From Alviniconcha marisindica (lineage: Eukaryota > Mollusca > Gastropoda > Provannidae): a stretch of DNA of 64,000 bases. This document shows, in pieces, positions 12,419 to 21,989 of the stretch; position 1 is the stretch's first letter; every line of letters starts with the position of its first letter. The notes under the pieces are model-generated. The model was given only the letters and a program-made list of their open reading frames with translations. It was not told the origin of the DNA and did no database searches. The stretch lies in the NCBI GenBank assembly GCA_018857735.1, contig JABMCL010001209.1:67501-131500 (forward strand). Reading direction: 5' to 3'. Made by a program: the position numbers and the translations under genes.

Positions 12419-13050
12419 TTATTCATTCTTAGTCAGTTAATGTCTGGAATTCCTGTAGAATTTTGCCAGGACATTTTGTTCCCTGCTGTGGGGTCTTTGA
12501 GAGGGGCACACGTGTAAAACACAGTAGCTCAGTTTGTTTGACAATTACTTTGTCTCATCCAAAGGACCAGACAAGCAATTCATCTCATGTTGGCTCAGTT
12601 TGTTCAACAGTTGTCTCATCCAAGGGACCAGGCATGGAATGCATCTCACATTGGCTCAGTTTATTTAACAACTGTCTTATCCAAAGGACGAGACTGAATT
12701 CATCACCAGTTTCTTTTTTATTGTCCAGAGGACCAGACTTTTAATTTGTCACCGTTTTTTTACATTTTTATTTTTATTTTTATTTTTCTCAGCCAAAGGG
12801 CTAGATACTGAGTCCATCACCTTGAGAGGGGGGTAGAGAAGGATGGTAGGTCTTTCTTCATGAGTCTAGATTTAAACCTGCGAGTGCACTCTCTTGATGC
12901 TGTGCTGAGTGTCCTAACCACTTTGCCATGCTGCCCTCCTGTTGAGATTTGCCTTGCCTTTCACAGGCCGGTGGTTTGTTTGTTTTGTTTTCAGTCCCCA
13001 TCATCGTGCATTACACCAGCCAACAGGAAGACAACAACGGAGAGAACTGA
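4386..13050 (+). CDS. VAMP4: VAMP4, R-SNARE of trans-Golgi/endosomal vesicles (7 coding exons)
   Basis: Coding segments 4386-4451, 5203-5249, 6412-6462, 7716-7816, 8685-8764, 11559-11610 and 12995-13050 total 453 nt, giving 150 aa and a TGA stop. The protein starts MPPKF as vertebrate VAMP4 does. It carries a dileucine plus acidic cluster (RGLLDGDSDDEDFFL, about residues 23-37), which in the family directs trans-Golgi sorting through AP-1. The R-SNARE motif runs about 56-115 (QVDEVMGIMQENV, then RVADRGDRLEDLQDKS) with the zero-layer arginine at R77. A juxtamembrane WWKNC is at 110-114 and one hydrophobic tail anchor at about 118-137. Human VAMP4 is 141 aa; the extra length is a hydrophilic C-terminal tail of about 13 residues (HYTSQQEDNNGEN). 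The dileucine and acidic cluster separate it from VAMP1/2/3/8. Every intron is GT-AG and all phases agree. Known role: trans-Golgi to endosome fusion with syntaxin partners. Confidence 0.95.
4611..4712. repeat. Two (GT)n microsatellites
   Basis: Two GT tracts separated by about 35 bp of unique sequence (AACTGACATGTAACTG) within VAMP4 intron 1 of the coding part. Confidence 0.9.
5034..5130. repeat. CA / GCATGC mixed simple repeat
   Basis: Alternating purine-pyrimidine tract of CACA and GCATGCA motifs just before VAMP4 exon 2. Confidence 0.8.
5203..5249 (+). CDS. VAMP4: VAMP4 exon 2 (dileucine/acidic sorting signal)
   Basis: 47 nt between acceptor TTTTTGCAG and donor GTGAGT. It encodes RGLLDGDSDDEDFFL plus two bases of the next Lys codon. 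The LL followed by acidic residues around a serine is the family's Golgi-sorting signal. Confidence 0.92.
5330..5745. repeat. Minisatellite, unit about 46-57 bp
   Basis: About eight imperfect copies containing GGCAGTGATGGGCCAGTACC and GATCCAGGTGGCTGCATTGG. It lies in the VAMP4 intron after exon 2, about 80 bp from the donor. Confidence 0.9.
5800..6395. repeat. Minisatellite, 34-bp unit
   Basis: About 17 copies of a unit containing GGCTGGCTGTGAAACAGTGA and ATTGTGTGTTTGT. It fills most of the rest of the intron up to the exon 3 acceptor. Confidence 0.93.
6412..6462 (+). CDS. VAMP4: VAMP4 exon 3
   Basis: 51 nt between acceptor CTTTCTTGCAG and donor GTGAGT. It encodes GPKVHIDKLRPDPKLS with split codons at both ends; the split His (residue 55) aligns with a His in vertebrate VAMP4 just before QVDEV. 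A 34-bp minisatellite ends about 17 bp before the exon. Confidence 0.9.
6600..6755. repeat. CA microsatellite and poly-G run
   Basis: CA/CG tract at 6602-6666 and a run of over 20 G at 6728-6750. Confidence 0.85.
6925..7705. repeat. (GAT/GGT)n trinucleotide tract with a longer-period unit
   Basis: GATGATGGTGGTGGT variants across the whole intron before VAMP4 exon 4. From about 7375 a longer unit recurs with GATTCTGCTACTGCTCACTG and GATGTTGATGGAGGTGG. It stops about 10 bp before the acceptor. Confidence 0.9.
7716..7816 (+). CDS. VAMP4: VAMP4 exon 4 (N-terminal half of SNARE motif)
   Basis: 101 nt from acceptor TGTGCAG to donor CAG|GTGTGTGT. It encodes LRGQVDEVMGIMQENV to LEDLQDKS, including the zero-layer Arg. 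The donor is the first GT of a GT microsatellite more than 100 bp long, so the intron opens with a microsatellite. Confidence 0.95.
7817..7934. repeat. (GT)n microsatellite starting at the VAMP4 exon 4 donor
   Basis: Continuous GT with one TGTGTGTACATTG interruption. The first GT is the splice donor itself. GU-rich RNA is a known binding target of splicing regulators such as CELF and TDP-43. Confidence 0.95.
7935..8045 (-). mobile_element. LINE-like 3' tail (family with AATAAAGTTCAATC end)
   Basis: Read on the minus strand the segment ends TTTATCCTTGTGTAATAAAG then TTCAATCAGTCAATC and runs into the CA/GT microsatellite. Related copies occur at 8369, 26854 and 27385. The shared end with AATAAA and a tetranucleotide tail is typical of a retroposon 3' terminus; family not named. 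Confidence 0.55.
8055..8106. repeat. (AT)n microsatellite
   Basis: About 50 bp of pure TA/AT inside the retroposon-like stretch. Confidence 0.95.
8350..8460 (-). mobile_element. Second LINE-like 3' tail next to a GA tract
   Basis: A short GA tract followed by GTGACTGACTGAACTTTATT and AGGATAAAGATTTAGGCATG. The latter is a close match to the copy at 7935-8045. Confidence 0.5.
8587..8639. repeat. (GA)n microsatellite
   Basis: About 52 bp of GA, ending about 45 bp before the VAMP4 exon 5 acceptor. Confidence 0.95.
8685..8764 (+). CDS. VAMP4: VAMP4 exon 5 (C-terminal half of SNARE motif)
   Basis: 80 nt from acceptor TTTTCAG to donor GTAGGG. It encodes DDLASNANMFRSRSKSLHYN then MWWKNCQ, ending in phase 0 just before the membrane anchor. 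Confidence 0.95.
8855..9120. repeat. Compound (CA)n-(CACT)n-(CA)n microsatellite
   Basis: CA at about 8873-8914, CACT tetranucleotide at about 8915-8984, then CA to about 9090 and a C-rich end, in VAMP4 intron 5. Confidence 0.95.
9290..10400. repeat. Minisatellite, 37-bp changing to 33-bp unit
   Basis: About 32 copies containing CTCCTTTGGTGGGCAGCCAT. Units in the left part mostly include TAGTGTATGTAGC (37 bp); from about 9880 the TATG is missing (33 bp). A 483-residue minus-strand open frame here is a by-product. Confidence 0.96.
10735..10890 (-). mobile_element. Degenerate copy of the tRNA-derived SINE (3' part)
   Basis: GCTACACTGCCACCA, CATTAAGATGGGCAG, TTGATTAATAGTGGGGGACA and AGACAGTGT follow the same order as in the complete copy at 60246-60569. 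The tRNA-like head is missing; the flanking minisatellite starts where the match ends. Confidence 0.6.
10870..11520. repeat. Minisatellite, 104-111 bp unit, seeded from a SINE
   Basis: Six copies. Each includes GACAAAGTCAGAAGACAGTG, the SINE-derived end of the preceding element, followed by GTGAAGAGGCAGGTGAGGCA and TACCTTAGTTTACACCTGCA. The last two or three units carry a 7-bp insertion (CTGGACA), which makes them 111 bp. Confidence 0.93.
11559..11610 (+). CDS. VAMP4: VAMP4 exon 6 (membrane anchor)
   Basis: 52 nt from acceptor GGTGTTTCAG to donor GTGAGT. It encodes MRILIAIVILVLVLVIT, most of the tail anchor. A 104-111 bp minisatellite ends about 45 bp upstream. Confidence 0.9.
11620..12030. 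repeat. GAT/GGT simple repeats with two dispersed-repeat ends
   Basis: Two GATGATGGTGG tracts. Each is followed by a TTATGCCCA-N-CAGTCAACC / GTTATATCAG motif (about 11820-11863 and 11940-11990). The same motif occurs at 45868-45897 and inverted at 35875-35925, so it is a dispersed element end. Confidence 0.6.
12175..12420 (-). mobile_element. Probable retroposon tail and CA microsatellite
   Basis: AATACAATACAAATTTATTG and A-rich sequence with two AATAAAAC-like motifs, followed by a CA tract at 12345-12415. It resembles an A/T-rich retroposon terminus; no coding remnant seen. Confidence 0.35.
12540..12745. repeat. Degenerate tandem repeats, about 60 bp, SINE-body-like
   Basis: Four imperfect copies of CATCCAAAGGACCAGAC followed by a variable CATCTCA/TTGGCTCAG segment. 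They match the body of the adjacent SINE. Confidence 0.5.
12757..12942 (-). mobile_element. tRNA-derived SINE, second family
   Basis: On the minus strand a tRNA-like head at about 12940-12861 has a pol III A box (TGGCAAAGTGG) and a B-box-like GGTTTAAATCT. It continues through a short body and ends in an (AAAAT)n tail at 12757-12795. Length about 186 bp. The body motif GCCAAAGGGCTAGATACTGA is the probable source of the degenerate repeats at 12540-12740. Confidence 0.6.
12995..13050 (+). CDS. VAMP4: VAMP4 exon 7, terminal coding part
   Basis: Acceptor TTTTGTTTTCAG ends at 12994. Coding gives (I)PIIVHYTSQQEDNNGEN and TGA at 13048-13050. The hydrophilic lumenal tail is longer than in vertebrate VAMP4; the frame joins exon 6 exactly. 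Confidence 0.88.
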
Positions 13051-15049
13051 AAGGAGACGAGACATGCTTCCTCAGAAATATTTGCGCAACGTGGTGGTGC
13101 ACAGAAGGATGTGTATGTCAGATCTTCTCTTTCTTCTCTCCATTCTGGGCCGAGATTTGCACAGAGACAGTACACACATTTGGCTATCTCCTTGTAGCAT
13201 ATATATATCTATATCTGGTTTAACACTGAGATGATGGCTCATGGGGCGTGGAAAAGTGCAAACACAATGCAGGAAGATTGGATGGCTAAGCTGAGGTTAG
13301 TGACGGAAGTTCACAGAGTTGTTTTTTTCTTTCTCCTTCTGTGGTAGTCATGCACCCCTGTTCCATTTTGTTTTGTTTAAGAAGAAGAAAATTTTAGGCT
13401 GCTGTGTTGGCCCTTTCCCATTCCCAAGTTTTGCCCCTTTGACTTCATTCAGGGCTTCCTCTGTTGTCAGTCACAAAGGACGGTAATCATGAACATTTGC
13501 GTAGCATCTCCAGAATCTTTGGGCCAGTTCTAAGAATGTCCGTGAGGGGGAAAATCCAGGTAATGGAAACTGAAAGTGAAGTTATATAGTTGTGGATTGA
13601 CATGGGGTCATTCTTAATGAGCTGGGTCGTGATGGGTCAGGGGTCACAAGGAGAGGTGGGGCTGTACCAAAAAGTCAACCCAGCCTCACTTTTTGGTGTC
13701 GTGACCTGTCTCATTAGGAAGGAATGGTTGATGCTGAAACAGCATGCGCTAAGTAAACATGGAAAGACATATCAAAACCCATTTTATCTCGCAATCAATA
13801 GCCCATTTTGTGTGGTCATGTCATTAGACTTCCTTCATCATTTTCCCACGTATTGCAAATCAGTGCTACACTCTCACTGTCCCTTCTCTTAGTTTAAATG
13901 CTTCCGTCTAATCTAAATAGCAAGGCTAGTCTAGCACCACTGGTGTAAACCTTCCAGCACAGTTCCACGGTGTTGCTGCCAGTGTTTTACACAAGTCAGT
14001 CAGTGCGGGAAAAACAGTGATTCCAAAATTTTCCGTCTTTGTGCCTGCAACTGCAGCAACTCTGTTGTAACCAATCGAACCTTTTAGCGGAATCTGCTGA
14101 AGAAAGAAGCAGATGAGAGCCCCCCCCCCCCCCCCCCCCCCCTCCTCCTCCTCCACACACACACTTTGAAGACTGCCTTCTGCAGTTTCAGGCAGGACAG
14201 AGACCATGGCGTGGGCATTTTGTTTCTAGTGCTGTTTCCAGTGGGATCTTTCAGGTTGCAGCGTGATAACGTCTCTTGAGCTTTGCATGTTAACGCCGGT
14301 GAAGCTGACCGTGTCTTGTTTTTGAGTTCACTTCAGAGTTGAATTTTTTTTTAACCTCTTTTCGGAATGAATGCCAGTCGATTGAACCGTCTTGTTTTAT
14401 TCCTTTTTGTTTGATTTTGGTACTGCCTGTAGGTACTGCCTATAACAAACTACAGGTGGGTGTTTTCCAAAACTGAGTAATAGAAAAGGAGGACAATTTA
14501 GGTGTGGTGAATCCTGTTCATGAGGTTCAAGACAAATTCAGGACTGATTGAACAGAGTTAGGATTCTGATTTGTGACATTTTCCCCCACCGTGACTATGA
14601 ACACAATTGTTATATATACATGTATGGAATACACACTTTACAGCTCCTAAAATCTGTGATTTCTTGAGCAGTTGCTACCCCTGATCAGTGGTCAACTTTT
14701 GAAAGACATCATATTATAAATGCCCACCCCTGACAGCTTGGTGGTGACAAAGGTCACAGAATTGCCTATGAAGAGGATGTACCACGTGTTGCTGTAGTCT
14801 TTTTGAAGGCTTTTGATAGTTGCATTGGTTGATTTTTATTGGGTATGTATCATGTATGCACTGTTCCGACAGATCATCTGTCAGTGATGAAGCGTAGCAA
14901 TCAGGATTGAAAGATGAGCAATACATTTTTGTGGCTGAAAGAGATCTAGTGTAATTGTACTTTTTTCCCCCTCCTTTTTCTTGTCCTATGGCCTGGAATG
15001 TGGAAGACTTTTTATGGAGTGACCGAGACTCCAACCCAGACCTCAACCC

Positions 15050-15610
15050 TCCCTTCCAGCATCCTTCCTCCTAGCTGTGTCTTAACTAGTTACACCGTAG
15101 GTGTCCGAAAAAGTGTCAAACTCCAAGCATTGTTTTGGGACATCCTTCCTCCTAGCTCTCTGTCCTAACTAGTTACACCGTAGGTGTCCAAAAAGTGTCA
15201 AACTCCAAGCCTGGGTCTGACCTTGCAGTGGGTCAGCTAAAAGCCAGGCTTGGGGCCTGGGTCTGACCTTGCAGTGGGTCAGCTGAAAGCCAGGCTTGGA
15301 GCCTGGGTCTGACCTTGCAGTGGGTCAGCTGAAAGCTACGGTCATCTGAAAGTGAGGCTTGGAGCCTGGGTCTGACCCTGCAGTGGGTCAGCTGAAAGCC
15401 AAGGTCAGCTGAAAGCCAGGCTTGGAACCTGGGTCAGACCCTGCCGTGGGTCAGCTGAAAGCCAAGGTCAGCTGAAAGCCAGGCTTGGAACCTGGGTCAG
15501 ACCCTGCAGTGGGTCAGCTGAAAGCCAAGGTCAGCTGAAAGCCAGGCTTGGAACCTGGGTCAGACCCTGCAGTGGGTCAGCTGAAAGCCAAGGTCAGCTG
15601 AAAGCCAGAG
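15050..15610. repeat. Minisatellite, 63-bp unit, and upstream duplication
   Basis: CCTTCCTCCTAGCT...TAGTTACACCGTAGGTGTCC is duplicated at about 15060-15200. Then six or seven copies of a unit contain GGGTCAGCTGAAAGCCAAGG and AGGCTTGGAACCTGGGTCAG. Confidence 0.9.
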
Positions 15611-16204
15611 CTGCACAGGGATGTGCTCGGAGTTGGAAACCCATCAAGGTCAGTTCCAGTGTCCAAATGCTGGAACAAAAATCTGTCTTTTAAAGGGGGG
15701 GAGGCGGGGTGGGGAGTCTTAGACCAGCTCAAGGGAGAATAGTGCAAGAAGACTGTATATATATAGCTCAAGAGCTAGAGTTATGTACTTTATTCCTTGT
15801 GAGCACAGCCACTGTGCATCTTGATTCTGATCTGTGTTTTGACAGAACACTCGCCAGGCATCATGGTATTTTATCCCCTCCCCATCCCCCCATCCCCCTG
15901 CACCCGTGTAAGCTTGAATAATCACGTAATTTTATTTGATCCTGAATTTGACGTGTCTTCTGATTGATTGGATTTTTTTTTTAAATCAAGAAGATCTAGT
16001 CAATCCCAGGAATTTATTTAACCCCACTATTTTTATATTTTTCTAACAGTTGGGTTTTCCCCCACTCTACTTCTTGATTAGGCTTTGTTTTCCCTGAATA
16101 GATTTGTTATGGAATATGTGTTCATGTTTTTTTTGTTTAAGTTTCTCAAGTGGGATATTTACAGTTTAGGCTTGATTTGAGATTCTGGTGGGATTCATTT
16201 CATG

Positions 16205-16275
16205 CTGGGCAGTGTGTGCGTGTGTGTGTGTGTGGGTGGGTGTGTGGGTGTGTGTGTGGGTGGGTGTTTGAATGT
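16205..16275. repeat. GT/GGGT simple repeat
   Basis: GTGTGTGTGGGTGGGTGTGT tract before the candidate poly(A) site. Confidence 0.8.
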
Positions 16276-16340
16276 CAGGATGTGGTACCATTTTGTGTAT
16301 GGCTATGGCTTGAAAGAGCCGCATGAAAATGAGGAGACTG

Positions 16341-16346
16341 AATAAA
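16341..16346 (+). terminator. Candidate poly(A) signal of VAMP4
   Basis: AATAAA followed by T-rich and GT-containing sequence. It is the first canonical hexamer after the VAMP4 stop codon; another lies at 20232. Confidence 0.35.
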
Positions 16347-16769
16347 GTTGCTTATGTAAAACATTAATGTGTAAAGGACCAGTTTGTTAAACATTGTACA
16401 TAGGAGCACAAATTTGCTTATAATTTGTGAAAATATTGCTGACTAATCCAGTTGTTCAGATCATTTACCTGCCCCTGTTGTGCTGTTTGCTGTGTATAGT
16501 CTTGTCTTGGGAGACCCTCACTATAACTCCAGGACACATAACTGTTAGATCATGTGTGTGGTTTGATTGAAGTCAAGAGCTATTAGCTCCCTTTGTTTGC
16601 TTGGCTTGACTAGCCATCTTTCTTTGCCCATGCCCTGAAACGCTGTACTTGGGTTTTTGATACAGAATGAATTGTTGGGAAACTGGTTGCATCAAAACAG
16701 TTCACATTTGAAATTCATGACATCTGTGTTTACATGCATGCACACATACATGCTTGCATGCATGCACTC

Positions 16770-17125
16770 TCCCCCGCCCCCCTAATTGCCACCCTCACCC
16801 CACCCCAGCAATTGCCACCCTCACCCCACTCCCCATCCCACCAATTGCCACCATCTCCCCACCCCACTAGTTGCCACCATCTCCCCACCCCACCAGTTGC
16901 CACCCTCACCCCACCCCCCAATTGCCACCCATCCCCCCACCCCCCAAGTTGTCACCCTCCCACCCCCCATCAATACCCACCCCCATCCCCCAGCAATTGC
17001 CCCCCCACCCCAACAGTTGCCACCCCCCACCCCACCATTTGCCCCCCACCCCCACCCCACCAATTGCCCCCCTCACCCCACCCCACCAATTGCCCCCTCA
17101 CCCCACCCCACCAATTGCCGATGTT
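16770..17125. repeat. C-rich minisatellite, unit about 25 bp
   Basis: About 14 copies of CCCCACCAATTGCCACC variants; nearly G-free on the + strand. Confidence 0.92.
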
Positions 17126-17187
17126 CCCATCTGCGTCAGTCTCACTCATGAAAAGTAGCAAGAATCATACAACCTATGCCAGTTAGA

Positions 17188-17261
17188 CACGCACACACAC
17201 ACACACACAAACAGATTTACAGACACACAGATACACACACACACACACACAGAGATTTACA

Positions 17262-17350
<89 letters not shown>

Positions 17351-17430
17351 ATTTACAGACACACACACAGACGCACACACAGACACACACACACACACAC
17401 ACACGCACACACACACACACACACAGATGC
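17188..17430. repeat. (CA)n with CAGAGATTTACAGACA interruptions
   Basis: CA microsatellite in which a 16-bp interruption recurs three times, so part of it is a longer-period repeat. Confidence 0.92.
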
Positions 17431-18299
17431 AGTCCCACACACATTTTAAAGATTATTTTTCTAAAACAATGGTTTCACTTGAAGACAGCCAAAGAGCCTT
17501 GGATGAGCAAGGGTTGTCCTTTGATGTTGTTTGCTCTTGGCAAACAGTTGCTTTGACAGAGCTGTATTGGGGTTTTCCTGCATTCACAGCCTTGGGTGTT
17601 ATTTACCTGCATTCACAGGCTTGCATGTTATTTACCTGCATTCACAGGCTTGCGTGTTATTTACCACATGTACCAGTTAAGCAGTGGGCACATCGTTTTT
17701 TGGAGGGTATTTTGATTCATTTATATATATATATATATATATATAAGCATATGGAAGTTCATCAATTAGGTTTAAAGAGGCTGTTATTTAAGTATTCTCA
17801 TCAGTCATTTGTGAGTCCTGAGCAGTTGAAACTCTGTTATGTTGCGTGTTTTTGTGTGTTCATTGCTTGTGTGAAATCAGAACTGATGAACGAGGGATTA
17901 TGACGTCTTGGCGCAGGACTGCGATGTCTTATGTAGGTATGTCTAGAAGTTCAGGTACATGCCTGTGTTGCTGTTTTTTATACTTTGTTTCCTTCTTTAC
18001 CTGTAGTATCATGCGTTGTTGTGCCATCGGCTGCTTGTTGCTTATTAAACATTCCGCTTGTGCATGTGCTGAAGGGAACCAGAACTGAAGAAGCACTGCA
18101 GGCCCTGTTGACTGGAATGATTGAAAAATGTACATAGACCCAGCAGGTTTTTGCTTGATTTCTTGTCCAGTCTGTAAAAAAAAAAAAAACTGATGTTTAA
18201 AAGTCATGTTTTCATGACTGTGGGTACTGACAGTTTGCGTCCAGCAGTCAGTGTCAGTGACATCATGAATATATCATAATTCTGTGGCAAAAGTGCCGA
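17431..18299. other. Intergenic sequence, no gene seen
   Basis: Contains three copies of a 29-bp repeat (TGCATTCACAGGCTTGC) at about 17577-17665 and a TA tract at 17720-17745. Short open frames lack support. Confidence 0.5.
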
Positions 18300-19225
18300 A
18301 TGCTATCAGTCCAGTTGGAGATACTGTGTCCAGTGCTATCAGTCTAGTTGGAGATACCATGTCAAGTGCTATCAGTCTAGTTGGAGATACCATGTCCAGT
18401 CCAGTCCAGTTGGAGATACTGTGTCCAGTGCTATCAGACCAGTAACCAGTTGGAGATACTGTGTCCAGTGCTATCAGTCCAGTAACCAGTTGGAGATACT
18501 GTGTCCGGTGCTATCAGTCCAGTAACCAGTTGGAGATACTGTGTCCGGTGCTATCAGTCCAGTCAGAGATACTGTGTCCAGTGCTATCAGTCCAGTAACC
18601 AGTTGGAGATACTGTGTCCCATGCTATCAGTCCAGTAACCAGTTGGAGATACTGTGTCCGGTGCTATCAGTCCAGTAACCAGTTGGAGATACTGTGTCCC
18701 GTGCTATCAGTCCAGTAACCAGTTGGAGATACTGTGTCCAGTGCTATCAGTCCAGTAACTAGTTGGAGATACTGTGTCCAGTGCTATCAGTCCAGTAACC
18801 AGTTGGAGATACTGTGTTCAGTGCTATCAATCTAGTAACCAGTTCGAGGTATTGTGTCCAATGCTATCAGTCCAGTTGGAGATGCTGTGTCCAGTGCTAT
18901 CAGTCTAGTGACCAGTTGGAGATACTGAGTCTAGTGCTATCAGTCTAGTGACCAGTTGGAGATACTGTGTCCAGTGCTATCAGTCCAGCAACCAGTTGGA
19001 GATACTGTGTCCAGTGCTATCAGTCCAGTTGGAGATGCTGTGTCCAGTGCTATCAGTCTAGTGACCAGTTGGAGATACTGTGTCCAGTGCTATCAGTCCA
19101 GCAACCAGTTGGAGATACTGTGTCCAGTGCTATCAGTCCAGCAACCAGTTGGAGATACTGTGTTCAGTGCTATCCAGCAACCAGTTGGAGATACTGTGTC
19201 CAGTGCTATCAGTCCAGCAAAACCG
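18300..19225. repeat. Minisatellite, 40-bp unit
   Basis: About 23 copies with CCAGTTGGAGATACTGTGTC and CAGTGCTATCAGTCCAGTAA; shorter units lack the CAGTAAC part. Confidence 0.96.
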
Positions 19226-19830
19226 AGCGCACAGTCAATATGCATGACTCTTGGTTATGATCACTGACAGTTGGCAGCAGGTTAATTGTTAATTGTTGCC
19301 TAACCATGTCTGTGCAAACACAAAAAGGTTCAAAAGAAGGCTTATTTATTATGACACGGACCCACAATAACATCAACGCTAGCAGTCATTCTGTTTCAGA
19401 TTTTTTTCCATGTCTTTGTAACACCAGTTAGGTGATGAAATCCCTTGCCTGATCATGTCTTTGTGTGCACCTGCATATATATAAAAATTCTGCCCGCATC
19501 GGATTACAGCATACCGCAGCATGTATTTTTTGATGGCAGTTGTGCCTTTTGGTTTTGGAGTCCACAAGAGCCAAACACAAAAAGGTTGAAACGAACACTT
19601 ATTTTAACACGGACACACGGTATGCACATTTTCAGGAAAATCCCCTTTTAATGTTTTAGAACGCTAGCAGTCATTCTGTTTCTGATTTTTGGAGTTCACA
19701 GTTTTTATTAACTACTTCCTGTAGTTAATGGATAAAAACAGAGGAGCTTGCGGCAGAGCTCCACATTATTATGCTAATCAAGTGTCACAATGCCCATTTC
19801 AATTCCATTTAGCCGTTTGGGATAAAACAG
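19226..19830. other. Intergenic, short duplication only
   Basis: ACGCTAGCAGTCATTCTGTTTC occurs twice in part (about 19377 and 19661), with flanking ACACAAAAAGGTT also doubled (19320 and 19577). This suggests an old duplication of about 280 bp. No gene seen. Confidence 0.5.
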
Positions 19831-20110
19831 GCATCAAATGTCAGATGTTTTGGATGGAACAGCTGTCAAGTGTTGGATTTTGGGATAAGCAGCTATAAAA
19901 TCTTGGATGTTTTTAGTAGAACAGTGGTCAAGTGTTGGTTGTTTTGGATGGAGCAGCTGTGAAATGTTGGCTGTTTTGGGCAGAACATAGGTACTTGTTG
20001 TTTTTGGATGGAGCAGCTGTCAAATGGTGGATGTTTTGGGCAGAACAGTGGTCAAGTGTTGGTTGTTTTGGATGGAGCAGCTGTCAAATAGTGGATGTTT
20101 TGGTTGCCTT
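19831..20110. repeat. Minisatellite, unit about 64 bp
   Basis: About four copies of TTTTGGATGGAGCAGCTGTC and GGGCAGAACAGTGGTCAAGT. Confidence 0.88.
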
Positions 20111-20489
20111 GTGTGGGTTATGAAGGCTGTTGCAAGTCCACAGGCAACCGATGGTGTACTTTTTCTTCACCTTGTTGTAGTCTAAATGTTTTAGTGTTTG
20201 TGTTGTAGTGAGGTCATCATTTTGTACATTAAATAAAAAAATGAACATGTGATATGTATACTCTCAGTGACTATGTCGTAGGTTTGAACTCTGGTGATAA
20301 TAATAAATTATTGAGGAATTACTGTTTAAACTTTTTGTTGTACAGTGTTTGTGCACGAGTAATTCTCCACTCTCAAGCAGACACACTGTGTCCAATGTAT
20401 GAGTGCGTGTGTGAGAGAGATGGAGAGACCAATGTGTTTCTGTGTGTGAATTTGAGAGAGGGAGTTAGCGCAAGAGAGAGACTCGTTTG

Positions 20490-20823
20490 CTAACGAGAGT
20501 CTGTGTGTGTGCATGCATACGTGTCTGTGTGCATGCATAACTATCTGTGTATGTATGCACATCCAGACTCGTATCCATACCCGTCTGTGTGTATGCATAA
20601 CTATCTATGTGTGTATGCAATCCAGACTCGTATCCTATTGAAAGAGAGAGTCTGTGTGTGCATGCATACATGTCTGTGTGTGCATGCGTACTCATCTGTG
20701 TGTATGCATACCTGTCTGTGTGTGTATGCGCATCCAGACTCTTATGCTATTGAAAGAATCTGTGTGTGTGCATGCATACTTTTCTGTGTGTGCATGCATA
20801 CCTGTCTGTGTATATGCATCCAT

Positions 20824-20858
<35 letters not shown>

Positions 20859-21075
20859 CATACCTGTGTGTGTGTATGTATACCTGTCTGGGTGTACATG
20901 CATACCTGTCTGTGTTCATGCATACCTGTCTGTGTGTGCATACATACATATCTCTATGTGTATGCACACCTGTCTGTGTGTGCGCATGCCTACCTGTGCA
21001 TGTGTGCATGCATACATCTTTGTGTGTGTATACCTGTGTGTGTGTGTGTGCATATGTACCTCTGTGTGTGTGCGT
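20490..21075. repeat. Degenerate repeat of CATGCATACCTGTCTGTGTG
   Basis: About 25 variants of a 20-24 bp motif mixing TGTGTG and GCATGCATAC. A larger unit beginning CCAGACTC(G/T)TATCC is repeated three times. Confidence 0.9.
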
Positions 21076-21985
21076 AAGATGAATGCACCACAGCAATACA
21101 GATACATTAGCTGTTTTACTCTGCATTTTCCACTGGGAAAATTTCCCAGTGAGATGAAGAAGAACACAATGATAAAACAATCAGCTAACCCAACACTTGT
21201 CCTCTGACAACAAAACTGAATGATAAACATTCAAACGCCACAGAGATTGTTTGCTGTATATTGCCGTGTATGATGCGCCAACAACTGGGAAAACATATTC
21301 CTGATTATAATGGCACAGGAATGAATAGGAACATAAACAGAACCATAGTTGTGAAGAAAACAATTGCACAATGTACCATATATGTACCATGCAAAAAATA
21401 ATACTTCATTTTTGTTCATAATCATTCTGTGTATAACATTATGACAACTGATGCCCGATTATGAGAGGTACAGGAATTTAAAAAAGTGGAATACAGATGG
21501 GACAGGTTATTCAAAGGGAGAGAAACCAGAAAAACCTGCACAATATGTCATACAGAAAACATGCTTCTTTTGTTGAAACCAATCCAAAGATGATCTGATT
21601 ATGTTGGGCAAGGAGATTGAAATGGGAACAGAAAATAGGACTGGTTATCAACGAACAAGCAAACAACAGAAAAATCACAAAACCCTGCACAATATACCGT
21701 GCAGAAAGCAGGACTTCTTTTGTGGACACTAATCCAAGACGATCCACAAGTAAGTATGGATTAAAACAGAAATGAAAACCTGAAAATCTCTGAAAACCCA
21801 TGTATGCCTATACATGTACACAAAGAGGTTTGTCTCACAAACACATGCTGAATTTATTTACGCCTACATGTTCACGTCCTTCTTGCTTGCGTCTGTGACT
21901 CATTGCATTTTGTTTCCAGCGGTTTTGTTTGTTTTTGTTTCCTGCTGCCTAGTTTGTCATTCAACCTGCTAAGTGTGGTGTGCCC
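21076..21985. other. Intergenic; degenerate 200-bp duplication
   Basis: CTGCACAATAT-N-CATACAGAAAA and CTTCTTTTGT motifs recur at about 21535-21580 and 21685-21725, suggesting a duplicated segment. No gene seen. Confidence 0.45.
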
Positions 21986-21989
21986 AACT

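Larger units (their letters stand above)
13051..16370 (+). other. VAMP4: Probable VAMP4 3' UTR
   Basis: No further exon is recognisable after the TGA. The first canonical AATAAA on this strand is at 16341-16346, giving a 3' UTR of about 3.3 kb. It includes a poly-C run (about 14120-14142), a duplicated segment near 15050-15200 and a 63-bp minisatellite. The end point is inferred. Confidence 0.4.
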
